Source: Sphingobacterium sp. ML3W (lineage in GTDB: Bacteria; Bacteroidota; Bacteroidia; Sphingobacteriales; Sphingobacteriaceae). From it: a stretch of DNA of 64,000 bases. Both the position numbers and the translations under genes were made by a program. Position 1 is the first letter of the stretch. The number at the start of each line of letters is the position of its first letter. The notes under the pieces are model-generated. The model had not been told where the DNA came from, did no database searches, and saw only the letters and a program-made list of their open reading frames with translations. Shown one piece after another: positions 1-9,269 of this stretch. The stretch lies in contig NZ_CP107036.1 in NCBI RefSeq assembly GCF_029542085.1, forward strand, positions 5,952,001 through 6,016,000, given 5' to 3'.

Positions 1-137
1 CCAAATAGTGTCTGGCCATCGCCAAGGTCTATACCGAGACCAAGAGCTGTACGATAAGGTGTTTGTGCATTTGCCTCTCCATTGATGACAAATAAGAATG
101 TAAAAAGTGTCAGAATAGGTAGAAGTACTTTTTTCAT
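1..137 (-). CDS. Secreted protein, N-terminal part only (cut by window edge)
   Basis: The 5' end of a leftward gene; only the first 45 codons are inside the window. The protein starts MKKVLLPILTLFTFLFVING, a typical Sec signal peptide, with a likely cleavage site after ANA. The mature part begins QTPYRTALGLGIDLGDGQ. The alternating glycine/hydrophobic pattern right after cleavage is common in small outer-membrane beta-barrel proteins of Bacteroidota, but too little is visible to name a family. The start codon is the ATG read from 137 leftward. Secretion is well supported; function is unknown. Confidence 0.7.
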   Translation of the reverse strand, partial: MKKVLLPILTLFTFLFVINGEANAQTPYRTALGLGIDLGDGQTLF

Positions 138-463
138 GATATTTTAAAAAATGTTAGTGTTAAGTTTTCGATTTGAAAACTTTCGCTGTTATAACAAATA
201 CTTTGCCAAGTGGCGGTTTTTCATTGGTTAAAAATGGTTTTTTTTATTAACTATTTTATTATAAGTGAATTATTTTTGTTTTATGCTGCTCTTAATCCTT
301 GATGATAATATTTAGGCTCCTTATTATATTAAAATCGAATTCTTGGGGATTCAACCTAACTTGGTAAAACGATATCCGCTTGAATATTGTTCATTTGATA
401 AATACAGGATTGAAGAACTTATTGGAAACATATTTACGATAGCATAAGCTTAAATATTTTACT
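138..463. other. AT-rich intergenic region between divergent genes
   Basis: This 326-base stretch separates the leftward secreted-protein gene from the rightward small genes. It should hold promoters in both directions. I could not find a convincing TTTG/TAnnTTTG pair on either strand. A TTTG at 394-397 has no good -7 partner at the expected distance. No RNA gene or repeat was seen. Confidence 0.5.
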
Positions 464-664
464 ATGGAACATACTCAAATCAATAGAAAGAAAATAGAGC
501 AATGGTTGGCAGAAGGCTATGATGTCTTGCAGGATGGGAAGCTTTTAAAAGTCGAAGGAGATCTACCGGAGTTCTTGGAGCAATTCGCTGACGAGACCGA
601 GCCGAAGACCTATCTGCTAAAGGAGTTAATTACTTGGCCGGAAGCGGAGCTTAAAAAATTGTAA
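464..664 (+). CDS. Small hypothetical protein (66 aa)
   Basis: Starts MEHTQINRKKIEQWLAEG and is strongly acidic in the middle. It has no signal peptide, no membrane segment and no Cys. Most of the sequence looks helical, for example the EFLEQFADE stretch. It lies 6 bases before the next small gene on the same strand, so the two are probably co-transcribed. I do not recognise a family. A small DNA- or protein-binding accessory role is possible, but nothing in the sequence shows it. Confidence 0.55.
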   Translation: MEHTQINRKKIEQWLAEGYDVLQDGKLLKVEGDLPEFLEQFADETEPKTYLLKELITWPEAELKKL

Positions 665-670
665 AGGAAA

Positions 671-967
671 ATGAAACAAATGAGAATAGCGCAAGAAAAG
701 ATCGTTCCGATCGATTATGAGGCGCCAAAACTGCCCAAAGAAATCAGGGAGTTGCGTCCCGTGGTATTCATTGAAGAAACGTCTTATTGGTGCTTATTAG
801 GGCCAGATCCGCATCAGGGTGTTTTTGGAAATGGTGAATCACCCGCTGAGGCATTGGAAGATTGGTTAGTAAACCTTCGGAAACGGTTAAAGCAGTCGGA
901 TGAAAATGATGAAGTACTAAACTACATCAGAGATAGCCTAAATACTTCTGGTCGAGATGTTTGGTGA
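671..967 (+). CDS. Small protein with a HicB-like pattern (98 aa)
   Basis: Starts MKQMRIAQEKIVPIDYEAPK; a second ATG three codons in could also be the start. The middle part reads PVVFIEETSYWCLLGPDP, then GNGESPAEALEDW and a charged helix. This strand-strand-'G.SPAEAL'-helix order resembles the partial RNase-H fold of HicB-type antitoxins. No HicA-like partner is visible: the 66-residue gene upstream lacks the short HicA double-stranded-RNA-binding pattern. The family assignment is therefore only a resemblance. The gene is probably co-transcribed with its upstream neighbour. Its 3' end lies about 55 bases from the convergent gene that ends at 1023. Confidence 0.5.
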   Translation: MKQMRIAQEKIVPIDYEAPKLPKEIRELRPVVFIEETSYWCLLGPDPHQGVFGNGESPAEALEDWLVNLRKRLKQSDENDEVLNYIRDSLNTSGRDVW

Positions 968-1022
968 TTTCGGGTAGTCGATAATCTCAAAATGATTGAA
1001 GGAAAGTAGGAGCTTATTAGCA

Positions 1023-2282
1023 CTAACAATTATAATAAGCTTCAGGTATTGAGACTTTTTTATGCGTCCAATTTTCCAATGTGATTGCATAAGGATCCAG
1101 TTCGTAGGTATCGGTTTCAAAAATATAGTTATAGCTACCATTGATTAAGTTCGCACGCAGTATGGCATAGCCAGGACCTTTTGCAGGTAGGGCATTCTCA
1201 ATTTCGAAGAAATCAATATCTTCGATATCGTAAATTAAGCTTGTTTTCCTTCCAGCAAAACCAATTTTATTATTTTTCTTGTCCAACCAGATGCCACTTG
1301 ACTTTCCTAGTTGTTGTGTTATGCTTGTGGGAATATTTTTTACAGCAGTATTTTTGCGGGAATCCTCCTTAATGTCCCATTTGTTTTTCAGTGTGACAAG
1401 TTCGGTCACCTCAATGAGTTGATCGTATACTGTGTTTTCCAAAAGAGAAGGATAATCGCGCTGGTTGTAAAAATGGAGCGAGGTGCCGCCATCGTCGTAG
1501 TTGCTCTCATCATCGTAGGTATAACAGATGGAGGAGGAGATGTGATCGCCAAAATCAAAAGATAAATAGCATTGGTCTTCTCTTTCATAGCCATAATCCT
1601 CCACGTCATAGTCTTCATCATCTAACCATAGATCGCGGAGGTCTTTGTAGCTTTTATCTGTATTAGACTCGTCATAAATGGTCGTAAAATATTCTTGAAT
1701 AGGTACATGCGGTGGGATCTCATCGCAGTAAATTTCCAGTTCTTTCAGCCATAGGTTACCAATACGAACCGGGTAATCTATTTTGAAATAGATTGTCCCA
1801 TATTCGCTTGCATATTGGTGTCCAATACCGAGTTTTTCGATGTCGGCATAGCAGATATCCCAAGAAATAAATTGCGTTGGTTGGGTATAAACTTCAAAAC
1901 CAATATGGTCATCTTCAAAGTCACCGGATAGAATATTATAGTTGCGGGTTTGTTGCTGGATCCAGATTTTGGCCTTGCAATCCTGTTTTTGCTTAATGGT
2001 ATGGAAGAATAATGTATCATCAAATCCAAATTGTTCGGACAACTTGGGATAGACCTTCGAAAAACCTTGCGAACTTACGGGAATATAATGCTGATGATCG
2101 TCAAATAGAAATAAGTAGGGATCTCTAGCCAATAATTGAACGTATGCATAGCGCAATTGAGATAAGTTGACCTCTTCTTCGTTACCATGATCAAGGTAGT
2201 GTAAGCGATCGCTATCCAGCCAGATGCGGTCTTTATCATTTTCTTTTGGGAAATTGGAGCTATTCTTAAAAAAATTAAGCAT
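1023..2282 (-). CDS. Hypothetical protein (419 aa), unknown family
   Basis: A long intact gene starting MLNFFKNSSNFPKENDKDRI. It has no signal peptide and no membrane segment, so it is probably cytoplasmic. The sequence is rich in Asp, Tyr and other aromatics and looks mainly beta-stranded. A very acidic stretch (WLDDEDYDVEDYGYERED) lies near residues 218-235. The C-terminal third contains SGIWLDKKNNKIGFAGRK followed by Tyr/Asp-rich strands. I do not recognise the family. It is convergent with the two small genes to its left and divergent from the phosphatase to its right, so it forms its own transcription unit. Confidence 0.6.
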   Translation of the reverse strand: MLNFFKNSSNFPKENDKDRIWLDSDRLHYLDHGNEEEVNLSQLRYAYVQLLARDPYLFLFDDHQHYIPVSSQGFSKVYPKLSEQFGFDDTLFFHTIKQKQDCKAKIWIQQQTRNYNILSGDFEDDHIGFEVYTQPTQFISWDICYADIEKLGIGHQYASEYGTIYFKIDYPVRIGNLWLKELEIYCDEIPPHVPIQEYFTTIYDESNTDKSYKDLRDLWLDDEDYDVEDYGYEREDQCYLSFDFGDHISSSICYTYDDESNYDDGGTSLHFYNQRDYPSLLENTVYDQLIEVTELVTLKNKWDIKEDSRKNTAVKNIPTSITQQLGKSSGIWLDKKNNKIGFAGRKTSLIYDIEDIDFFEIENALPAKGPGYAILRANLINGSYNYIFETDTYELDPYAITLENWTHKKVSIPEAYYNC

Positions 2283-2445
2283 GTCAATTATTATTTTCGA
2301 TACGCTAATTTAAGATTTTAAATTCAGCTAAAACAGAGCCTGTATAATGTATCTGTTTGTATATAATTAGAAACATAAAGAATAAATAAAATTCGCTTAA
2401 CACGTAGTTTCCGGTGGCGCCGTATTTTCACCTAAAAAAATAGAG

Positions 2446-4194
2446 ATGAAAAACAACGAGCAAATCAACCGGAGGAGATTCCTTAAAAATTCATTAATTG
2501 CAGCGGGAGGGGTTTTTATAGCACCGCTTATTGAAAGCTGTTCGGATGACCCCACAGATATTGATAGTGCACCAGACAACCTTAAAAATGGTGGATTTGA
2601 ATCTGGTGTTGCAAGCTTTGATCCCTCGGCAACCGGAATAATCATCTGGACGAGATATTCTGTAGAGACAGATGCTGAAATTACCTGGGAAATAAGTAAA
2701 GAGAATAGCTTTTCAGAGATTCTTCGAAGGGGACAGGTGAAGGCTGATGCTACCAATGATTTTACTTTAGCCATTGATGTTCAGAATATAGCTTCCAATA
2801 CAAAATATTACTATAGATTTTATAATGCCAAGACTAAGGAAGCAAGTGTTGTTGGTGAAACATTGACGCTTCCTGCTAAAACAGATAATGTCAATGAAGT
2901 AAAAATGGCTGTGGTATCTTGCTCTAATTTTCCAGCTGGACTTTTCAACGTATATGGAGCGATTGCAAAATCAGAGGCTGATGTTGTTGTACACCTCGGA
3001 GACTACATTTATGAGTATGCTCCTGGTCAATATGGTACCAATCCTTATACCAATGAACTCGGTAGAGCGCACAAGCCTTCTAAAGAGATCGTAAACCTCG
3101 CAGATTACAGAGAAAGATACAGACAATATAGAAGTGACAAAAATTTGCAGCTTCTTCATCAGAAAAAACCATTTATCTGTGTGTGGGATGATCATGAACT
3201 TGCCGATAATGCATACCGATCTGGCGCTGAAAATCATCAGCCAGAGGAGGGAAGCTTTGATACCCGTAAAATGGCCGCTTTTCAAGCCTATAGTGAATAT
3301 ATTCCCCTAAAGACAGGCAAGGACCAACGTATTTATAGGAGTTTTACCTTTGGTAATCTTATCTCACTCTATATGCTGGATACCCGGATAATCGCACGGG
3401 ATAAACAATTGGATTACACAAACTATATAGATGGAAGCGGAAACTTTAAACAAACACAATTTCAGACTGATCTGCTCAGTAACAATAGAAAGTTGATTGG
3501 CAATGAACAAATGACTTGGTTAGGGACTCAGATTAACGCTGATACGACAACATGGAAAGTATTGGGGCAACAGATCCTGATGACCAAGATGCTGATTCCT
3601 GCGGAACTCTTAATGTTGCTGAACCGAGTGATGACTGAAATAGCACATTTTGGGAATGCTCAGCCATCTACAATGGCTGCACTTTCAGCTGCGATTGGAC
3701 AGTTGGTTATCCTAAAAACGAGATACCTGCAAAAAAATCCTACACTGACACAGCAGGACATTGCAAGAATTACAACGGTTCTGCCCTATAATCTAGATGC
3801 ATGGGATGGCTATTTTATGGAAAGAGAACGTTTGTATTCTATTTTAGCAGGTAAGAAAGTCGTAGTATTGGCTGGCGATACACACAATGCATGGCTGGGA
3901 AAATTGACAGATGCTCAGGGTAGATCTATAGGAACAGAATTGGCCTGTAGTTCGGTCTCGTCACCTGGATTAGAGAGCTACTTGGGAATTACCACAGATA
4001 CTAAAAAAGCAATGGAACTTGCTCAGGCTTTTTCTGTATTAATTGATGACCTAGAATATGCCAATCTTTACAAGAGAGGATATCTACATGTGAAATTTAC
4101 GGCTGCCGCGTCGCATGCAGAATGGAGATTTGTGGATAATGTCATTTCAGATAACTATACCGTTACGACAGAAAAGACGCATACTATTTCCTAG
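2446..4194 (+). CDS. phoD: PhoD-family alkaline phosphatase, Tat-exported
   Basis: A metal-dependent phosphatase/phosphodiesterase of the PhoD family, acting outside the cytoplasmic membrane. Residues 8-15 (NRRRFLKN) form a twin-arginine signal, followed by a hydrophobic stretch and IESCSDD, which could be a Tat lipobox with Cys32. An N-terminal PhoD beta domain (about residues 45-140) is followed by the metallophosphatase core. Visible metal-site motifs are HLGDYIYEY, CVWDDHELADNAY and AGDTHNAWLG. The length of 582 residues fits the family. The gene stands alone between divergent and convergent neighbours. Its likely role is releasing phosphate from organic phosphoesters; the exact substrate cannot be read from the sequence. 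Confidence 0.9.
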   Translation: MKNNEQINRRRFLKNSLIAAGGVFIAPLIESCSDDPTDIDSAPDNLKNGGFESGVASFDPSATGIIIWTRYSVETDAEITWEISKENSFSEILRRGQVKADATNDFTLAIDVQNIASNTKYYYRFYNAKTKEASVVGETLTLPAKTDNVNEVKMAVVSCSNFPAGLFNVYGAIAKSEADVVVHLGDYIYEYAPGQYGTNPYTNELGRAHKPSKEIVNLADYRERYRQYRSDKNLQLLHQKKPFICVWDDHELADNAYRSGAENHQPEEGSFDTRKMAAFQAYSEYIPLKTGKDQRIYRSFTFGNLISLYMLDTRIIARDKQLDYTNYIDGSGNFKQTQFQTDLLSNNRKLIGNEQMTWLGTQINADTTTWKVLGQQILMTKMLIPAELLMLLNRVMTEIAHFGNAQPSTMAALSAAIGQLVILKTRYLQKNPTLTQQDIARITTVLPYNLDAWDGYFMERERLYSILAGKKVVVLAGDTHNAWLGKLTDAQGRSIGTELACSSVSSPGLESYLGITTDTKKAMELAQAFSVLIDDLEYANLYKRGYLHVKFTAAASHAEWRFVDNVISDNYTVTTEKTHTIS

Positions 4195-4287
4195 TAAGAG
4201 CCTCAATAATAAGCAGTCTCAGACACGATAGTTCAACCCCTCAACGAAATGGGCTAAGTGTTTGGAGACTGTCTATATACATGATGT

Positions 4288-4566
4288 TTATTTCGTTTTT
4301 AGCACCACAATACCATGAGGCGGAATACGTAATGTTTTGATGTCGCCCAGTCTCCCCAAATTCTTCTTTATCCAAAGATCACGTACCTTGATATTTGGCG
4401 AAATTTGAAACTTTTTACTGTCCAGATGATAATCCACAGCTTTATCCGATCTGTTCAGCATAGCGATAACGGTATTTCTCCCCCCCTGTAATTGCTTTTT
4501 CCAAAGATCAACCGTACCATTATTTCCCATAAATGTTAAAGGCCGTGTAGAATATCTCATTCTCAC
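4288..4566 (-). pseudogene. C-terminal remnant of a GH27-like alpha-galactosidase
   Basis: About 92 residues that resemble the C-terminal beta-sandwich of GH27 alpha-galactosidases: GTVDLWKKQL, then TVIAMLNRSDKAVDYHLD, VRDLWIKKNLG and PPHGIVVLK. The (beta/alpha)8 catalytic barrel of roughly 300 residues is missing, so this cannot be an active glycosidase. The frame stays open upstream to a stop at 4621-4623. It encodes a short peptide containing AIVGTSALAKPKNEKA, which looks a little like a signal-peptide end and could be an N-terminal relic, but this may be chance. The fragment lies just beyond the SusC/SusD genes on the same strand, where the hydrolase of a polysaccharide-utilisation locus normally sits. 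An internal deletion is the simplest reading. Confidence 0.6.
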
Positions 4567-4661
4567 GGCCTTTTCGTTTTTTGGTTTTGCTAAAGCCGAT
4601 GTACCAACGATGGCACAGATTTAAGTGCAATTCGGATATGATCTACCTGGGAAGGATGATC

Positions 4662-5912
4662 TTAAAACTGTGTTTCAATTTCGGGTATACCAATCCATTG
4701 CCATTTGCGCTGGGTGAAACCTGGACTGACATCACCATCAATTTTAAACCTTCTCAGATCGATGATACGTGTACCACGCCAGGATAAAAATATCCGGCGG
4801 ACAACAACGATGTCATTCAGCGTTAGGGTTGTGGATGGCGTATAATTGGATGCTCCGGAGGCATCATATTTTGAAATAACCGAATTAACAAGTTCCACGG
4901 CATTACCCGGAATCAGTCCGCGAACAATCAATTCGGCACGGATCAATTGCATTTCATCAAAATCGCTAACAAGCAAGGGATCTCTTTCCTTAAACAAGGT
5001 CAGTGACCAATGTCCTTTGACGGCTTTTACAACCGGAATACGGGCTTTGTCAGCTGTTGTTTTTGATGCGGCAACCAAACTTGGATCAACGGCCGCATCT
5101 CTTGAGTTGATATTTAACGCATTAAAGAAACCGTTGCTTACATTTCCTACCGTATTAAGAAAGCTGAAGTTTTCCGTTGCAGTAAACGACTGGTTGATAT
5201 GCTGCACAGCCAGTGCATAATTGCCAGTATGGATTCCCAGCTTTGTCAGTAGGGCGTGAAGCAATCGTTTCTCGGTATCGCTGGCAGCAGGAAGTGCCTG
5301 TTGCCAGTATGTCTGTGCTTTGGTATAGGCTTCCTGATGGCTGACCTCTTTGTGGTCAGCATAGACAGAATGGCTGCTATTGCTGACACTGAAATAATCT
5401 GCCATCAATAACCAGGCATAACCGGCATGTAGCCTTGCATTGACCAAAGCCGCTTGTTTGATCTTGATGCCATCTTCATCCGTTGGATTTAAAGATTCTG
5501 CGTTGGCAATAGCATCTTCGGCACGGGCACGGTAGTTTTGCACATTGGACCATACACTAAAGAGTGAAGTGTTGTCCGGGGTTAATTTATCTTCATCCAA
5601 TTCCTTGTAAAAAGGAGAGTTTGGAACTGCGGTAGGGACTATTTCATCCACAATAGCACCGGAAGCGACCAACAGGTCTGACGCGGATGTTGCACCCGCG
5701 CGCCATACACCGGCGATGACAGGACCATAGACATAAGCACCTTTTTCGATACGGCCAAGCATAGCGATGTTGTTTAGCTGTGATTCATCAATGGTGTTGT
5801 CCGGCAACTTGGTGTCGTTCACCCACTTGTCACAGGAGGAAAGGGAAACTACTGCCATACAGACGAATCCTGCTTTCCAAATATCTTTTATTTTGATAGA
5901 CATAATTATCAT
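4662..5912 (-). CDS. SusD/RagB-family outer-membrane lipoprotein
   Basis: The surface nutrient-binding lipoprotein partner of the SusC channel just upstream. The signal peptide ends in a lipobox (SLSSC, Cys27); a start at the fourth codon (Met4) is also possible. The helical repeats include QAALVNARLHAGYAWLLMADYF, cut here for length, and LTKLGIHTGNYALAVQHIN, typical of the SusD TPR core. At 416 residues it is shorter than most SusD proteins (roughly 450-600), and it ends IPEIETQF soon after a shortened C-terminal region. It starts 2 bases after susC stops, so the two are translated from one mRNA. The substrate is unknown; the GH27 remnant beyond it hints at galactosides. Confidence 0.85.
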   Translation of the reverse strand: MIIMSIKIKDIWKAGFVCMAVVSLSSCDKWVNDTKLPDNTIDESQLNNIAMLGRIEKGAYVYGPVIAGVWRAGATSASDLLVASGAIVDEIVPTAVPNSPFYKELDEDKLTPDNTSLFSVWSNVQNYRARAEDAIANAESLNPTDEDGIKIKQAALVNARLHAGYAWLLMADYFSVSNSSHSVYADHKEVSHQEAYTKAQTYWQQALPAASDTEKRLLHALLTKLGIHTGNYALAVQHINQSFTATENFSFLNTVGNVSNGFFNALNINSRDAAVDPSLVAASKTTADKARIPVVKAVKGHWSLTLFKERDPLLVSDFDEMQLIRAELIVRGLIPGNAVELVNSVISKYDASGASNYTPSTTLTLNDIVVVRRIFLSWRGTRIIDLRRFKIDGDVSPGFTQRKWQWIGIPEIETQF

Positions 5913-5914
5913 TT

Positions 5915-8761
5915 TTAAAAACCAATATTTACACTCATGGCATAGCTACGTGGAGCCGGCACCGCAGTCCAGTCGGATGATAGATAGCTGATGCCACGCG
6001 TACGTTTGCTACCGCCCTGTGAATCTATTTGTGGTTCGATACCTCCATAGTTGGTCGTTAGCCACAGGTTGTTTCCTGTTAATGATAGCACGCAGCTTTT
6101 GAATAGGCCATTGGTTTGTTTCTTGGCCCAGGCACCTAAATCATAGGAGATGGTGACATTGCTCAAACGGATGAAATCGGCTTTCTCAATAAAATTACCA
6201 CGAGGGCCAGCATATTGGGCAAGTTCATTTGCTGTCGCAATATACTCCGGCGTGCCTGGTGTCTGCGTGGCAAGCAGTGCTTTGAGATCCTCGCCTGCCT
6301 TGAAGTTATTCCCTTGGCTGGCAACATTTCTATTGGAGATATTATAGACTTTAGCGCCTTTTGAATAGTTAAACAAAGATTGGATTCGGAGGTTATTGAC
6401 CAATTGAAGATTGAACCCAAATGATCCATTATAGGTAGGGAAAGGTTTACCCAATACCTGTGGTGCGCTTTCTTTAGGCCCTGTATAAACGCCGTTGCTA
6501 TTGAAATTGGCACCTTCGGATACACCTGTATAGAACGAGAATGCTGGGAGTCCCGGACGGATCAGATTGACCGTGTTGATAATGTCATTTCCACCTGAGC
6601 TGATTACTTTATTGGACTGGTGATTGAAAATCACGAAGAGATCCAGACTGTTTTTCTGATTACTGCTGGTAAATACACGGCTGTTATAAGTTACTTCAAT
6701 CCCTTTACCACGAATTTTACCCACATTTTCGGGATAGTCTCCACTCAAACTGGAGGGCCAGCCCAAAGAAGGCAATAATGTGGTATATACAATCGCATCG
6801 CGTGTGTTTTGCATATAGTAGGTAAAGCCCAAACGTTGTTTGAAAAAGCTGATATCAGTACCAATCTCAAACTCACCGGTGCGCTCAGGTTTGATATCAG
6901 GATTGCCTTTACGCAATGGTCTGACCAAGGTGCCAAACGAAGAGTTTTCAATAAGATAAGCCGTTTGCGCATCGTTTGGATAAGGTAAACGACCAGACTC
7001 GCCATAAGCGGCTCTTATCTTCCATTCATCGATCTTACCTTGCATAAATTCAAACGGTTTCACATTGTAGGCAACACTCACTGTGGGGTACCAGATACTG
7101 GCTACATTCCGACCGATCATATTAGATACGTCTCTTCTGACCCCGGTATTGATAAACAACTGATTGTTGTAGCTTAAAAATGCCTCACCATAGATACCAT
7201 GGGTACGTTTTTCGAAATAAGTATCGGTTGTACCTAAAATTTCAGCTGCCGAGGAGATGTTACTAATCCCCGGTACAGCAAAATTACGTACGCTGATACC
7301 GCTGACAGTTTCGGTAGATTTCGTCAACTGTGATAATAGTGCCAGATTCAGCTGCCATTTATCCGCTAGGGCGAAGTTGCGCGACAACTTGACATCCCAG
7401 TTGATATTCTGGTTTTTACGGTCACTGACCTGTTTGGCACCGGTACTGTTTGTGCCCTGTAGGTAACCATAGGGAAGATAGTTCAACCCATCGATCCGAT
7501 TGAGGTCAAGCCCCACAAGACTTTCCAGCTTAATATTAAAAGGAAGCGTATAGTTTAATTTGACACTTCCTGTAAAGCGGTCATTGGAATAACTTTTCTC
7601 AATAGCACGCCAGGTTTCTTCGGAAATAAAAGGCCAGGGCGTCTGATCGCGCATCAGATTCCAGATGGCATCATCACGTCCTGAGGCAGACTGTGGGATG
7701 TTCAGTTTTCCTTTGACATAGCCAGCGGTGAAACCCAGTTTGAAGTTGTCTTTAGTAAAATCGTATCCGGCACGAAAGGTCTGTCTATTGTCTTTGTTGC
7801 CCGGGATAATACCTGAAGTGGTATTGGAGTTGGCCGAAAAGAACACACTGTTTGCCTGATCAAACTGTGCCGATAAATTGGCATAGAACTGATTTTGATG
7901 ACCGCGATCAAAGAAGTTGTTCAGGGCATCGTTGTTGACATATTTTGTGTATTTATTGGCGAGTTCGCTGAAACCGCCGGTATATTTTACATTGACAGCC
8001 ATGCCTTTTTTACCGCTCAGGCCACGTTTGGTCTGGATAATAACGACACCGTTAGCTGCCTCTGCACCATACGAAGCTGCTGCTGCAGGTCCTTTGATCA
8101 CATCGATAGAAGCAATATCGTTCATCGGTAAGTCATTCAGCGCACTCATAGCTTCCTGTGAGGAGTTTACATCAGCAGTATTACTGCTACCGTAACGTAC
8201 CCCATCGATAAAGATCAGGGGATCACGTTCCATACTGAAGGTTGCTGCTGAACGAATATCAAAACGGATGGGCATACCCACTTTTCCATTGGTATTGTAT
8301 ACCTGAGCACCGCTAATTCTTCCGTTTACCAGTTCCGCTAGAGAAGAGGGATTACTTTTAGCGACAATATCTGCAGCATCAATATGATCGACATTGGTAC
8401 CAATTGCCCGTTTGCTCCGTGAATTGGCCAAACTTGCTGTGACTAATACTTCGTCCAGTGCAACTCCCGATTCAAGGTTAATCTCAATTTGCTGTCCGTC
8501 CTGTACTTTTGAAAAATAACGTTCGAAGCTTTTATAACCAACCATTTTAACCCGCAAGGTCTCCCCATTGTGAAGAACAAGATTAAATTTTCCGTTAGCG
8601 TCGGCGACGGTTCCGCTTTGTGGTCGCTCCTTGATGATTATACTCGCTCCCGGTACGATCGTACCCGTGCTCTTGTCATGCACGATACCCTGGATATTTT
8701 GTGCTTGAAGGGCAAAACAGGAAAGCAAAGTGATGCTCAAAAAAGTAAAAAATTGATACAT
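5915..8761 (-). CDS. SusC/RagA-family TonB-dependent outer-membrane transporter
   Basis: A TonB-dependent channel that imports large nutrients together with SusD. The order is signal peptide (ends about residue 20, LQAQ), carboxypeptidase-D-like plug extension (IQGIVHDKSTGTIVPGASI), a TonB-box-like DEVLVTAS, the plug (AELVNGRISGAQVYN, FIDGVRYG, IDVIKGPAAAASYGAEAANG) and the 22-strand barrel ending in NIGF. At 948 residues it is on the small side for SusC. It has no STN domain, so it is not expected to signal to a FecR protein. It is the first gene of a leftward operon with susD and is preceded by a good Bacteroidota promoter at 8823-8853. Confidence 0.93.
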   Translation of the reverse strand: MYQFFTFLSITLLSCFALQAQNIQGIVHDKSTGTIVPGASIIIKERPQSGTVADANGKFNLVLHNGETLRVKMVGYKSFERYFSKVQDGQQIEINLESGVALDEVLVTASLANSRSKRAIGTNVDHIDAADIVAKSNPSSLAELVNGRISGAQVYNTNGKVGMPIRFDIRSAATFSMERDPLIFIDGVRYGSSNTADVNSSQEAMSALNDLPMNDIASIDVIKGPAAAASYGAEAANGVVIIQTKRGLSGKKGMAVNVKYTGGFSELANKYTKYVNNDALNNFFDRGHQNQFYANLSAQFDQANSVFFSANSNTTSGIIPGNKDNRQTFRAGYDFTKDNFKLGFTAGYVKGKLNIPQSASGRDDAIWNLMRDQTPWPFISEETWRAIEKSYSNDRFTGSVKLNYTLPFNIKLESLVGLDLNRIDGLNYLPYGYLQGTNSTGAKQVSDRKNQNINWDVKLSRNFALADKWQLNLALLSQLTKSTETVSGISVRNFAVPGISNISSAAEILGTTDTYFEKRTHGIYGEAFLSYNNQLFINTGVRRDVSNMIGRNVASIWYPTVSVAYNVKPFEFMQGKIDEWKIRAAYGESGRLPYPNDAQTAYLIENSSFGTLVRPLRKGNPDIKPERTGEFEIGTDISFFKQRLGFTYYMQNTRDAIVYTTLLPSLGWPSSLSGDYPENVGKIRGKGIEVTYNSRVFTSSNQKNSLDLFVIFNHQSNKVISSGGNDIINTVNLIRPGLPAFSFYTGVSEGANFNSNGVYTGPKESAPQVLGKPFPTYNGSFGFNLQLVNNLRIQSLFNYSKGAKVYNISNRNVASQGNNFKAGEDLKALLATQTPGTPEYIATANELAQYAGPRGNFIEKADFIRLSNVTISYDLGAWAKKQTNGLFKSCVLSLTGNNLWLTTNYGGIEPQIDSQGGSKRTRGISYLSSDWTAVPAPRSYAMSVNIGF

Positions 8762-8822
8762 ATGATTTTTATAGACTGTTTTTCTTTATTTAGTTTTGAT
8801 CTAAATAAGGTAAAATTTTGCG

Positions 8823-8853
8823 CAAAGGTAATCATATCCTAAGAATTGACAAA
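8823..8853 (-). promoter_or_regulatory. Promoter for the leftward susC/susD operon
   Basis: Read on the minus strand, a -33 TTTG (8850-8853) and a -7 TACCTTTG (8823-8830) are separated by 19 bases. This matches the Bacteroidota housekeeping promoter (TTTG, 19-21 bases, TAnnTTTG). Transcription should begin near 8816, leaving a leader of about 55 bases before the ATG at 8761. Confidence 0.75.
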
Positions 8854-9221
8854 TTGGTTTTTAACTTTTTTTAACAAAAGAGACCAAGTTAATTCCTTCA
8901 TTGGGAATGAATTATTCAAGTAATAATAAGTAGTTTTTGATTAACAAGTATACTTAAATCAAGTCTTAATAGGCTTAATGTTTAAAGACAAGCTGAACCC
9001 ACACTTCGTGTTACTCTACCGCTTAAATAAAAAATCTACTTAATTAGTAGTCTTTGTTGTGATTTTACTATTTTTGCTGAACTGTTATCAGATTACATAT
9101 TAGAGGAAGTAATGCGTGTGAGGCGTTTACAATAATAAAAAGTTACATAAGATATTTATAAAGAATTAAAATAGTCAGGGATGCTTTTCGAGGAATTGCG
9201 GTTTTCACATCGTGCGATCTT

Positions 9222-9253
9222 TTTGGATACAAAAATTCTAAAAACTATCTTTG
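9222..9253 (+). promoter_or_regulatory. Promoter for the ECF sigma factor gene
   Basis: A -33 TTTG at 9222-9225 and a -7 TATCTTTG at 9246-9253 are separated by 20 bases, a full match to the Bacteroidota housekeeping promoter. The predicted start is near 9260, only about 10 bases from the ATG at 9270. The sigma gene is therefore probably read by the primary sigma factor rather than by itself. Confidence 0.75.
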
Positions 9254-9269
9254 TCCAAATCAATACATC

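Larger units (their letters stand above)
8762..9269. other. Divergent promoter region between two SusC/SusD loci
   Basis: A 508-base AT-rich stretch separating the leftward susC from the rightward ECF sigma gene. It holds one clear promoter at each end. The middle (about 8860-9200) contains a small inverted repeat, TTCATT-GGG-AATGAA at 8897-8911, and no credible reading frame or RNA gene. Confidence 0.6.

Noticed and set aside
464-967. HicAB toxin-antitoxin locus
   Set aside because: No HicA-like toxin is present. Only the HicB-like pattern in the second gene is real, so a TA locus is not claimed.
4214-4271. 7-base inverted repeat after the phosphatase gene as a terminator
   Set aside because: The loop is 44 bases and no T-run follows.
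8897-8911. Small inverted repeat TTCATT-GGG-AATGAA as an operator
   Set aside because: Only 6 bases per arm in very AT-rich sequence and away from both promoters; likely chance.
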